Below the pieces are notes generated by a model that did not search any database, had not been told where the DNA came from, and saw nothing but the letters and a program-made list of their open reading frames with translations. Below are positions 12,100-24,164 of a stretch of 64,000 bases of DNA, one piece after another. Numbering within the stretch: the stretch's first letter is position 1; each line of letters starts with the position of its first letter. The DNA is from Hydractinia symbiolongicarpus (Eukaryota > Cnidaria > Hydrozoa > Anthoathecata > Hydractiniidae). Made by a program: the position numbers and the translations under genes. Location: positions 18,292,001 to 18,356,000 of the forward strand of contig NC_079883.1 in the NCBI RefSeq assembly GCF_029227915.1. The letters are read 5' to 3'.

Positions 12100-14291
12100 G
12101 TGATATGCGTGTAAGGCCTTTATTAGGCTGCAAGAGGTCATATTACAGTCGTTAGACGCATGTACTTGTAGTTAACGGTGTTATAAAGCCATGGCGCAAT
12201 GGAAAACGACTTGTGACGTCGTAGTCCATTGAGAGTTAGAGGATAAGACCAATGGTAACCCGCGCAGGCACGTGGAACCACGTGATATACGTGTAAGGCC
12301 TTTATTAGGGTACAAAAGGCCATATTACAGCCTTTAGGGGCCTGTACACGTGTTTGACGGTGTTGTAAAGCCGTGGCGCTATGGAAAACAACTTGGGACT
12401 TCGTAGTCCTTTGAGAGTGGAAGGATAAGACCAATGATAACCTGCGCAGGCATGTGCAACCACGTGATATACGTGTAAGGCCCTTATTAGTGTACAAGAG
12501 GCTATATTACAGCCCTTAGGGACTTGTACGTGTGGCTGACGCTGTTATAAAGCCATGGCGCAATGAAAAACTACTTGGGACGTCGTAGTTCATTGAGAGT
12601 GGAAGGAGAAGACTAATGGTAACCTGCGCAGGCACGTGCAACCACGTGATATATGTGTAAGGCCTTTATTAGGCTGCAAAAGGCCATATTACAGTCGTTA
12701 GACGCATGTACCCGTAATTAACGGTGTTATAACGCAATGGCGCAATGGAAAAAAACTTGGAACGTCGTAGTCCATTGAGAGTGGAAGGATTAGACGAATA
12801 GTAACCTGCGCAGGCACGTGGAACCACGTGATATACGTGTAAGGCCTTTATTAGGGTACAAAAGGCCATATTACAGCCTTTAGGGGCCTGTACACGTGTT
12901 TGACTGTGTTGTAAAGCCGTGGCGCTATGAAAAACAACTTGGGACTTCGTAGTCCTTTGAGAATGGAAGGATAAGACCAATGATAACCTGCGCAGGCATG
13001 TGCAACCACATGATATACGTGTAAGGCCCTTATTAGTGTACAAGAGGCTATATTACAGCCCTTAGGGACTTGTACGTGTGGCTGACGCTGTTATAAAGCC
13101 ATGGCGCAATGAAAAACTACTTGGGACGTCGTAGTTCATTGAGAGTGGAAGGAGAAGACTAATGGTAACCTGCGCAGGCACGTGCAACCACGTGATATAT
13201 GTGTAAGGCCTTTATTAGGCTGCAAAAGGCCATATTACAGTCGTTAGACGCATGTACCCGTAGTTAACGGTGTTATAACGCCATGGCGCAATGGAAAAAA
13301 ACTTGGAACGTCGTAGTCCATTGAGAGTGGAAGGATTAGACGAATAGTAACCTGCGCAGGCACGTGGAACAACGCGAATTGGGTGTACGGCCTTTATTAG
13401 GCTGCAAAAGGTCATATTGCAGTCTTTAGAGACCTGTACACGTGGTTGACGGTGTTATAAAGCTGTGGCGCAATTGCAAACAACTTGGGATTTCGTAGTC
13501 CTTTGAGAATGGAAGGATAAGACCAATGATAACCTGCGCAGGCATGTGCAACCACATGATATACGTGTAAGGCCCTTATTAGTGTACAAGAGGCTATATT
13601 ACAGCCCTTAGGGACTTGTACGTGTGGCTGACGCTGTTATAAAGCCATGGCGCAATGAAAAACTACTTGGGACGTCGTAGTTCATTGAGAGTGGAAGGAG
13701 AAGACTAATGGTAACCTGCGCAGGCACGTGCAACCACGTGATATATGTGTAAGGCCTTTATTAGGCTGCAAAAGGCCATATTACAGTCGTTAGACGCATG
13801 TACCCGTAGTTAACGGTGTTATAACGCCATGGCGCAATGGAAAAAAACTTGGAACGTCGTAGTCCATTGAGAGTGGAAGGATTAGACGAATAGTAACCTG
13901 CGCAGGCACGTGGAACAACGCGAATTGGGTGTACGGCCTTTATTAGGCTGCAAAAGGTCATATTGCAGTCTTTAGAGACCTGTACACGTGGTTGACGGTG
14001 TTATAAAGCTGTGGCGCAATTGCAAACAACTTGGGACGTCTTAGTCCATTGAGAGTGGAAAGATTAGTCCGATCGTAACTTGCGCAGGCACGTAGAACAA
14101 CGTCATATACGTGTAAGGCCTTTATTAGTGTACAAGAGGCTATATTACAGCCCTTAGGGCTTGTACGTGTGGCTGACGCTGTTATAAAGCAATGGCGCAA
14201 TGGAAAACGACTTGTGACGTCGTAGTCCATTGAGAGTGGAAGGATAAGACCAATGCTAACCTGCGCAGGCACGTGCAACCACGTGATATAC
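12100..14291. repeat. Higher-order block, copy 4 (truncated by next duplication)
   Basis: It begins with the same gtgatatgcgtgtaag anchor and follows copy 3 at offset 4,780. It then gains an extra 546-bp trimer and continues at offset 5,326 through about 14,500. The boundary given here is where the next, independent tandem duplication starts, so the two layers overlap. The junction created by the extra trimer lies at 13,480-13,491. Confidence 0.75.
13207..13752. repeat. Extra 546-bp trimer with internal chimeric monomer
   Basis: This third trimer is found only in block copy 4. Its middle monomer begins as the ggtcatattgcag / ctgtggcgcaattgcaaac subtype. After caacttggga (13,481-13,490) it switches to tttcgtagtcctttgagaat, which belongs to the subtype seen 546 bp earlier near 12,945. 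The switch lies inside the shared run caaacaacttggga, as expected for an exchange between misaligned homologous monomers. Confidence 0.82.
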
Positions 14292-17200
14292 GTGTAAGGC
14301 CTTTATTAGGCTGCAAGAGGCCATATTACAGTCGTTAGACGCATGTACTTGTAGTTAACGGTGTTATAACGCCGTGGCGCAATGGAAAACGACTTGTGAC
14401 GTCGTAGTCCATTGAGAGTGGAAGGATTAGACAAATGGTAACCTGCGCAGTCACGTGAAACAACGTGATTTATGTTTACGGACTTTATTAGGCCGCAAAA
14501 GGCCATATTACAGCCTTTAGGGGCCTGTACACGTGGTTGACGGTCTTATAACGCCGTGGCGCTATGGAAAACAACTTGGGACGTCGTAGTCCATTGAGAG
14601 TGGAAGGATAAGACCAATGCTAACCTGCGCAGGCACGTGCAACCACGTGATATGCGTGTAAGGCATTTATTAGGCTGCAAGAGGTCATATTACAGTCGTT
14701 AGACGCATGTACTTGTAATCAACGGTGTTATAAAGCCATGGCGCAATGGAAAACGACTTGTGACGTCGTAGTCCATTGAGAGTGAAAGGATAAGACCAAT
14801 GGTAACCTGCGCAGGCACGTGGAACCACGTGATATACGTGTAAGGCCTTTATTAGGGTACAAAAGGCCATATTACAGCCTTTAGGGGCCTGTACACGTGT
14901 TTGACGGTGTTGTAAAGCCGTAGCGCTATGGAAAACAACTTGGAACGTCGTAGTCCATTGAGAGTGGAAGGATAAGACCAATGCTAACCTGCGCAGGCAC
15001 GTGCAACCACGTGATATGCGTGTAAGGCATTTATTAGGCTGCAAGAGGTCATATTACAGTCGTTAGACGCATGTACTTGTAATCAACGGTGTTATAAAGC
15101 CATGGCGCAATGGAAAACGACTTGTGACGTCGTAGTCCATTGAGAGTGAAAGGATAAGACCAATGGTAACCTGCGCAGGCACGTGGAACCACGTGATATA
15201 CGTGTAAGGCCTTTATTAGGGTACAAAAGGCCATATTACAGCCTTTAGGGGCCTGTACACGTGTTTGACGGTGTTGTAAAGCCGTAGCGCTATGGAAAAC
15301 GACTTGTGACGTCGTAGTCCATTGAGAGTGGAAGGATTAGACAAATGGTAACCTGCGCAGTCACGTGAAACAACGTGATTTATGTTTACGGACTTTATTA
15401 GGCCGCAAAAGGCCATATTACAGCCTTTAGGGGCCTGTACACGTGGTTGACGGTCTTATAACGCCGTGGCGCTATGGAAAACAACTTGGGACGTCGTAGT
15501 CCATTGAGAGTGGAAGGATAAGACCAATGCTAACCTGCGCAGGCACGTGCAACCACGTGATATGCGTGTAAGGCATTTATTAGGCTGCAAGAGGTCATAT
15601 TACAGTCGTTAGACGCATGTACTTGTAATCAACGGTGTTATAAAGCCATGGCGCAATGGAAAACGACTTGTGACGTCGTAGTCCATTGAGAGTGAAAGGA
15701 TAAGACCAATGGTAACCTGCGCAGGCACGTGAAACCACGTGATATACGTGTAAGGCCTTTATTAGGGTACAAAAGGCCATATTACAGCCTTTAGGGGCCT
15801 GTACACGTGTTTGACGGTGTTGTAAAGCCGTAGCGCTATGGAAAACAACTTGGGACGTCGTAGTCCATTGAGAGTGGAAGGATAAGACCAATGCTAACCT
15901 GCGCAGGCACGTGCAACCACGTGATATGCGTGTAAGGCATTTATTAGGCTGCAAGAGGTCATATTACAGTCGTTAGACGCATGTACTTGTAATCAACGGT
16001 GTTATAAAGCCATGGCGCAATGGAAAACGACTTGTGACGTCGTAGTCCATTGAGAGTGAAAGGATAAGACCAATGGTAACCTGCGCAGGCACGTGGAACC
16101 ACGTGATATACGTGTAAGGCCTTTATTATGGTACAAAAGGCCATATTACAGCCTTTAGGGGCCTGTACACGTGTTTGACGGTGTTGTAAAGCCGTAGCGC
16201 TATGGAAAACAACTTGGGACTTCGTAGTCCTTTGGGAGTGGAAGGATTAGACAAATGGTAACCTGCGCAGGCACGTGGAACAACGTGATTTATGTATACG
16301 GACTTTGTTAGGCGCAAAAGGCTATATTACAGCCCTTAGGGGCCTGTGCGCGTGGCTGACGCTGTTATAAAGCCATGGCGCAATTGCAAACAACTTGGGA
16401 CGTCGTAGTCCATCGAGAGTACATGGACTAGTCCGATCGTAACTTGGGCAGGCACGTGGAACTACGTGATTTATGTGTGCGGCCTCTATTAGGCAGCAAA
16501 AGGCCATACTATAGCCTTTAGAGGCCTGTACACGTGGCTGACTGTGTTATAAAGCCATGGCGCAATGGCAAACCACTTGGGACGTCGTAGTGCATGGAGA
16601 GTGGAAGGATTACACCAATGCTAACCTGTGCAGGCACGTGCAACCACTTGATATACGTGTAAGGTCTTTATTAGGCCGCAAGAGGCCATATTACAGTCGT
16701 TAGACGCATGTACTCGTAGTTAACGGTGTTATAACGCCATGGCGCAACGGAAAACGACTTGGGACTTCGTAGTCCCTTGAGAGGGGAAGGATTAGACCAA
16801 TGGTAACCTGCGCAGGAACGTGCAACCACGTGATATACGTGAAAGGCCTTTATTAGGGTACAAGAGGCTATATTACAGATGTTAGGAGCCTGTGCGCGTG
16901 GCTGACGCTGTTATAAAGCTATGGCGCAATGGAAAACAACTTGGGACGTCGTAGTCCATTGATAGTGGAAGGATAAGACCAATGGTAAACTGCGCAGGCA
17001 CGTGGAACAACGTGATTTATGTATACGGACTTTATTAGGGCGTAAAAGGCCATATTACAGCCTTTAGGGGGCTGTACAGGTGGTTGAAGGTCTTATAACG
17101 TTGTGGCGCTATGGAAAACCACTTGGGACGTCGTAGTCCATTGAGAGTGGAAGGATAAGACCAATGCTAACCTGCACAGGCACGTGCAACCACGTGATAT

Positions 17201-18650
17201 ACGTGTAAGGCCTTTATTAGGCTGCAAGAGGCCATATTACAGTCGTTAGACGCATGTACTTGTAGTTAACGGTGTTATAACGCCATGGCGCAATGGAAAA
17301 CGACTTGTGACGTCGTAGTCCATTGAGAGTGGAAGGATTAGACAAATGGTAATCTGCGCAGGCACGTGGAACAACGTGATATACGTGTAACGCCTTTATT
17401 AGGCTGCAAGAGGCAGCCTTTAGGGGCCTGTACACGTGGTTGACGGTGTTGTGAAGCCGTGGCCCTATGGAAAACAACTTGGGACGTCGTAGTCGATTGA
17501 GCGAGGAAGGATAAGGCCAATGATAACCTGCGCAGGAACGTGCAACCACATGATATACGTGTAAGGCCTTTATTAGAGTACAAGAGGCTATATTACAGCC
17601 CTTAGGGGCCTGTGCGCGTGGCTGACGCTGTTATAAAGCCATGGCGAAATTGCAAACAACTTGGGACGTCGTAGTCCATTAAGAGTACATGGACTAGTCC
17701 GATCGTAACTTGGGCAGGCACGTGGAACTACGTGATTTATGTGCGCGGACTTTATTAGGCCGCAAAAGGCCATATTACAGCCTTTAGGGGCCTGTACACG
17801 TGTTTGACGGTGTTGTAAAGCCGTGGCGCTATGGAAAACAACTTGGGACTTCGTAGTCTTTTGAGAGTGGAAGGATAAGACCAATGATAACCTGCGCAGG
17901 CATGTGCAACCACGTGATATACGTGTAAGGCCCTTATTAGTGTACAAGAGGCTATATTACAGCCCTTAGGGGCTTGTACGTGTGGCTGACGCTGTTATAA
18001 AGCCATGACACAATGGTAAACAACTTGGAACGTCGTAGTCCATTGAGAGTGGAAGGATTAGACGAATAGTAACCTGCGCAGGCACGTGGAACAACGCGAA
18101 TTGGGTGTACAGCCTCTATTAGGCAGCAAAAGGTCATACTATAGCCTTTAGAGGCATGTACACGTGGCTGACTGTGTTATAAAGCCATGGCGCAATGGAA
18201 AACAACTTGGGACTTCGTAGTCCTTTGAGAGTGGAAGGATAAGACCAATGATAACTTGCGCAGGCACGTGCAACCACGTGATATACGTGTAAGGCCTTTA
18301 TTAGTGTACAAGAGGCTATATTACAGCCCTTAGGGGCTTGTACGTGTGGCTGACGCTGTTATAAAGCCATGGCGCAATGGAAAACTACTTGGGACGTCGT
18401 AGTCCTTTGAGAGTGGAAGGATAAGACCAATGATAACCTGCGCAGGCACGTGCAACCACGTGATATACGTGTAAGGTTTTTATTAGTGTACAAGAGGCTA
18501 TATTACAGTTCTTAGGGGCTTGTACGTGTGGCTGACGCTGTTACAAAGCCATGGCGCAATGAAAAACTACTTGGGACGTCGTAGTTCATTAAGAGTGGAA
18601 GGAGAAGACTAATGCTAACCTGCACAGGCACGTGCAGCCACGTGATATAT
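14292..18650. repeat. Tandem duplication, first copy (4,359 bp, 24 monomers)
   Basis: Offset matches to the following segment are 4,359 at the left part and 3,995 from about 15,026 onward. The length equals 24 monomers minus 9 bp: an 8-bp deletion at 17,414 and one lost C near 16,313. Both edges fall in the shared run gtgtaaggcctttatta (14,292-14,308; 18,651-18,667; 22,646-22,662). Upstream of this run the first edge reads atatac while the other two read atatat. Downstream, the third edge continues aggttc instead of ggctgc. The pattern marks a direct duplication with its breakpoint in that run. Confidence 0.85.
14662..16299. repeat. 364-bp dimer series (four dimers plus one spacer monomer)
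   Basis: A dimer beginning ggcatttattaggctgc, with cttgtaatcaacgg in the first monomer and ccgtagcgctatgg in the second, starts at 14,662, 15,026, 15,572 and 15,936. The second and third dimers are separated by one extra monomer, so the pair of dimers repeats at 910 bp. In the duplicate segment only three dimers are present, at 19,021, 19,567 and 19,931. Confidence 0.85.
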
Positions 18651-21600
18651 GTGTAAGGCCTTTATTAGGCTGCAAGAGGCCATATTACAGTCGTTAGACG
18701 CATGTACTTGTAGTTAACGGTGTTATAACGCCGTGGCGCAATGGAAAACGACTTGTGACGTCGTAGTCCATTGAGAGTGGAAGGATTAGACAAATGGTAA
18801 CCTGCGCAGTCACGTGAAACAACGTGATTTATGTTTACGGACTTTATTAGGCCGCAAAAGGCCATATTACAGCCTTTAGGGGCCTGTACACGTGGTTGAC
18901 GGTCTTATAACGCCGTGGCACTATGGAAAACAACTTGGGACGTCGTAGTCCATTGAGAGTGGAAGGATAAGACCAATGCTAACCTGCGCAGGCACGTGCA
19001 ACCACGTGATATGCGTGTAATGCATTTATTAGGCTGCAAGAGGTCATATTACAGTCGTTAGACGCATGTACTTGTAATCAACGGTGTTATAAAGCCATGG
19101 CGCAATGGAAAACGACTTGTGACGTCGTAGTCCATTGAGAGTGAAAGGATAAGACCAATGGTAACCTGCGCAGGCACGTGGAACCACGTGATATACGTGT
19201 AAGGCCTTTATTAGGGTACAAAAGGCCATATTACAGCCTTTAGGGGCCTGTACACGTGTTTGACGGTGTTGTAAAGCCGTAGCGCTATGGAAAACGACTT
19301 GTGACGTCGTAGTCCATTGAGAGTGGAAGGATTAGACAAATGGTAACCTGCGCAGTCACGTGAAACAACGTGATTTATTTTTACGGACTTTATTAGGCCG
19401 CAAAAGGCCATATTACAGCCTTTAGGGGCCTGTACACGTGGTTGACGGTCTTATAACGCCGTGGCGCTATGGAAAACAACTTGGGACGTCGTAGTCCATT
19501 GAGAGTGGAAGGATAAGACCAATGCTAACCTGCGCAGGCACGTGCAACCACGTGATATGCGTGTAAGGCATTTATTAGGCTGCAAGAGGTCATATTACAG
19601 TCGTTAGACGCATGTACTTGTAATCAACGGTGTTATAAAGCCATGGCGCAATGGAAAACGACTTGTGACGTCGTAGTCCATTGAGAGTGAAAGGATAAGA
19701 CCAATGGTAACCTGCGCAGGCACGTGGAACCACGTGATATACGTGTAAGGCCTTTATTAGGGTACAAAAGGCCATATTACAGCCTTTAGGGGCCTGTACA
19801 CGTGTTTGACGGTGTTGTAAAGCCGTAGCGCTATGGAAAACAACTTGGAACGTTGTAGTCCATTGAGAGTGGAAGGATAAGACCAATGCTAACCTGCGCA
19901 GGCACGTGCAACCACGTGATATGCGTGTAAGGCATTTATTAGGCTGCAAGAGGTCATATTACAGTCGTTAGACGCATGTACTTGTAATCAACGGTGTTAT
20001 AAAGCCATGGCGCAATGGAAAACGACTTGTGACGTCGTAGTCCATTGAGAGTGAAAGGATAAGACCAATGGTAACCTGCGCAGGCACGTGGAACCACGTG
20101 ATATACGTGTAAGGCCTTTATTAGGGTACAAAAGGCCATATTACAGCCTTTAGGGGCCTGTACACGTGTTTGACGGTGTTGTAAAGCCGTAGCGCTATGG
20201 AAAACAACTTGGGACTTCGTAGTCCTTTGGGAGTGGAAGGATTAGACAATTGGTAACCTGCGCAGGCACGTGGAACAACGTGATTTATGTATACGGACTT
20301 TGTTAGGCGCAAAAGGCTATATTACAGCCCTTAGGGGCCTGTGCGCGTGGCTGACGCTGTTATAAAGCCATGGCGCAATTGCAAACAACTTGGGACGTCG
20401 TAGTCCATCGAGAGTACATGGACTAGTCCGATCGTAACTTGGGCAGGCACGTGGAACTACGTGATTTATGTGTGCGGCCTCTATTAGGCAGCAAAAGGCC
20501 ATACTATAGCCTTTAGAGGCCTGTACACGTGGCTGACTGTGTTATAAAGCCATGGCGCAATGGCAAACCACTTGGGACGTCGTAGTGCATGGAGAGTGGA
20601 AGGATTACACCAATGCTAACCTGTGCAGGCACGTGCAACCACTTGATATACGTGTAAGGTCTTTATTAGGCCGCAAGAGGCCATATTACAGTCGTTAGAC
20701 GCATGTACTCGTAGTTAACGGTGTTATAACGCCATGGCGCAACGGAAAACGACTTGGGACTTCGTAGTCCCTTGAGAGGGGAAGGATTAGACCAATGGTA
20801 ACCTGCGCAGGAACGTGCAACCACGTGATATACGTGAAAGGCCTTTATTAGGGTACAAGAGGCTATATTACAGATGTTAGGAGCCTGTGCGCGTGGCTGA
20901 CGCTGTTAAAAAGCTATGGCGCAATGGAAAACAACTTGGGACGTCGTAGTCCATTGATAGTGGAAGGATAAGACCAATGGTAAACTGCGCAGGCACGTGG
21001 AACAACGTGATTTATGTATACGGACTTTATTAGGGCGTAAAAGGCCATATTACAGCCTTTAGGGGGCTGTACACGTGGTTGAAGGTCTTATAACGTTGTG
21101 GCGCTATGGAAAACCACTTGGGACGTCGTAGTCCATTGAGAGTGGAAGGATAAGACCAATGCTAACCTGCGCAGGCACGTGCAACCACGTGATATACGTG
21201 TAAGGCCTTTATTAGGCTGCAAGAGGCCATATTACAGTCGTTAGACGCATGTACTTGTAGTTAACGGTGTTATAACGCCATGGCGCAATGGAAAACGACT
21301 TGTGACGTCGTAGTCCATTGAGAGTGGAAGGATTAGACAAATGGTAACCTGCGCAGGCACGTGGAACAACGTGATATACGTGTAACGCCTTTATTAGGCT
21401 GCAAGAGGCAGCCTTTAGGGGCCTGTACACGTGGTTGACGGTGTTGTGAAGCCGTGGCCCTATGGAAAACAACTTGGGACGTCGTAGTCGATTGAGCGAG
21501 GAAGGATAAGACCAATGATAACCTGCGCAGGAACGTGCAACCACGTGATATACGTGTAAGGCCTTTATTAGAGTATAAGAGGCTATATTACAGCCCTTAG

Positions 21601-22645
21601 GGGCCTGTGCGCGTGGCTGACGCTGTTATAAAGCCATGGCGAAATTGCAAACAACTTGGGACGTCGTAGTCCATTAAGAGTACATGGACTAGTCCGATCG
21701 TAACTTGGGCAGGCACGTGGAACTACGTGATTTATGTGCGCGGACTTTATTAGGCCGCAAAAGGCCATATTACAGCCTTTAGGGGCCTGTACACGTGTTT
21801 GACGGTGTTGTAAAGCCGTGGCGCTATGGAAAACAACTTGGGACTTCGTAGTCTTTTGAGAGTGGAAGGATAAGACCAATGATAACCTGCGCAGGCATGT
21901 GCAACCACGTGATATACGTGTAAGGCCCTTATTAGTGTACAAGAGGCTATATTACAGCCCTTAGGGGCTTGTACGTGTGGCTGACGCTGTTATAAAGCCA
22001 TGACACAATGGTAAACAACTTGGAACGTCGTAGTCCATTGAGAGTGGAAGGATTAGACGAATAGTAACCTGCGCAGGCACGTGGAACAACGCGAATTGGG
22101 TGTACAGCCTCTATTAGGCAGCAAAAGGTCATACTATAGCCTTTAGAGGCATGTACACGTGGCTGACTGTGTTATAAAGCCATGGCGCAATGGAAAACAA
22201 CTTGGGACTTCGTAGTCCTTTGAGAGTGGAAGGATAAGACCAATGATAACTTGCGCAGGCACGTGCAACCACGTGATATACGTGTAAGGCCTTTATTAGT
22301 GTACAAGAGGCTATATTACAGCCCTTAGGGGCTTGTACGTGTGGCTGACGCTGTTATAAAGCCATGGCGCAATGGAAAACTACTTGGGACGTCGTAGTCC
22401 TTTGAGAGTGGAAGGATAAGACCAATGATAACCTGCGCAGGCACGTGCAACCACGTGATATACGTGTAAGGTTTTTATTAGTGTACAAGAGGCTATATTA
22501 CAGTTCTTAGGGGCTTGTACGTGTGGCTGACGCTGTTATAAAGCCATGGCGCAATGAAAAACTACTTGGGACGTCGTAGTTCATTAAGAGTGGAAGGAGA
22601 AGACTAATGCTAACCTGCACAGGCACGTGCAGCCACGTGATATAT
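18651..22645. repeat. Tandem duplication, second copy (3,995 bp, 22 monomers)
   Basis: It repeats 14,292-18,650 with one 364-bp dimer fewer, and is otherwise nearly identical by eye. Scattered differences include ggca to tgca at 19,021, ttaaaaagc for ttataaagc near 20,908, and caattgg for caaatgg near 20,249. Its length equals 22 monomers minus the same 9 bp. The low number of differences indicates that the duplication is recent relative to the divergence between monomer subtypes. Confidence 0.84.
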
Positions 22646-22651
22646 GTGTAA

Positions 22652-22708
22652 GGCCTTTATTAAGGTTCAAAAGACGCATGTACGTGCAACCACGTGATAT
22701 ACGTGTAA
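22652..22708. repeat. 57-bp remnant monomer, copy 3
   Basis: Same remnant as at 6,732. The linker just upstream reads cgtgcagccacgtgatatat rather than cgtgcaacc. At the equivalent place in the preceding duplicate (18,657) the remnant is absent, because that is exactly where the duplication junction lies. Confidence 0.9.
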
Positions 22709-24164
22709 GGCCTTTATTAGGGTACAAGAGGCTATATTACAGCCGTTTGGGGCCTGTGCGCGTGGCGGACGCTGTTATAAAGCTATGGCGCAATGGAAAA
22801 CAACTTGGGACGTCGTAGTCCATTGAGAGTGGAAGGATAAGACCAATGGTAACCTGCGCAGGCACGTGGAACAACGTGATTCATGTATGCGGACTTTATT
22901 AGGCCGCAAAAGGCCATATTACAGCCTTTAGGGGCCTGTACACGTGTTTGACGGTGTTGTAAAGCCGTGGCGCTATGGAAAACAACTTGGGACTTCGTAG
23001 TCCTTTGAGAGTGGAAGGATAAGACCAATGATAACCTGCGCAGGCATGTGCAACCACGTGATATACGTGTAAGGCCCTTATTAGTGTACAAGAGGCTATA
23101 TTACAGCCCTTAGGGGCTTGTACGTGTGGCTGACGCTGTTATAAAGCCATGACACAATGGTAAACAACTTGGAACGTCGTAGTCCATTGAGAGTGGAAGG
23201 ATTAGACGAATAGTAACCTGCGCAGGCACGTGGAACAACGCGAATTGGGTGTACGGCCTCTATTAGGTAGCAAAAGGCAATACTATAGCCTTTAGAGGCA
23301 TGTACACGTGGCTGACTGTGTTATAAAGCCATGGCGCAATGGAAAAAAACTTGGGACTTCGTAGTCCTTTGAGAGTGGAAGGATAAGACCAATGATAACT
23401 TACGCAGGCACGTGCAACCACGTGATATGCGTGTAAGGCCTTTATTAGTGTACAAGAGGCTATATTACAGCCGTTTGGGGCCTGTGCGCGTGGCGGACGC
23501 TGTTATAAAGCTATGGCGCAATGGAAAACAACTTGGGACGTCGTAGTCCATTGAGAGTGGAAGGATAAGACCAATGGTAACCTGTGCAGACACGTGGAAC
23601 AACGTGATTCATGTATGCGGACTTTATTAGGCCGCAAAAGGCCATATTACAGCCATTAGGGGCCTGTACACGTGTTTAACGGTGATGTAAAGCCGTGGCG
23701 CTATGGAAAACAACTTGGGACTTCGTAGTCCTTTGAGAGTGGAAGGATAAGACCAATGATAACCTGCGCAGGCATGTGCAACCACGTGATATACGTGTAA
23801 GGCCCTTATTAGTGTACAAGAGGCTATATTACAGCCCTTAGGGGCTTGTACGTGTGGCTGACGCTGTTATAAAGCCATGACACAATGGTAAACAACTTGG
23901 AACGTCGTAGTCAATTGAGAATGGAAGGATTAGACGAATAGTAACCTGCGCAGGCACGTGGAACAACGAGAATTGGGTGTACGGCCTCTATTAGGCAGCA
24001 AAAGGCCATACTATAGCCTTTAGAGGCATGTACACGTGGCTGACTGTGTTATAAAGCCATGGCGCAATGGAAAACAACTTGGGACATCGTAGTCCTTTGA
24101 GAGTGGAAGGATAAGACCAATGATAACTTGCGCAGGCACGTGCAACCACGTGATATGCGTGTAA
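22709..24164. repeat. 728-bp four-monomer repeat, two tandem copies
   Basis: Landmarks recur at exactly 728 bp (4 x 182). The rare ccgtttggggcc is at 22,743 and 23,471, cacgtggaacaacgtgattc at 22,863 and 23,591, and tactatagcc at 23,281 and 24,009. The copies differ at scattered bases, for example cctgtgcagaca for cctgcgcaggca in the second. Similar monomers appear again in looser order around 27,800-28,900, so this local repeat has spread or been reshuffled there. Confidence 0.8.
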
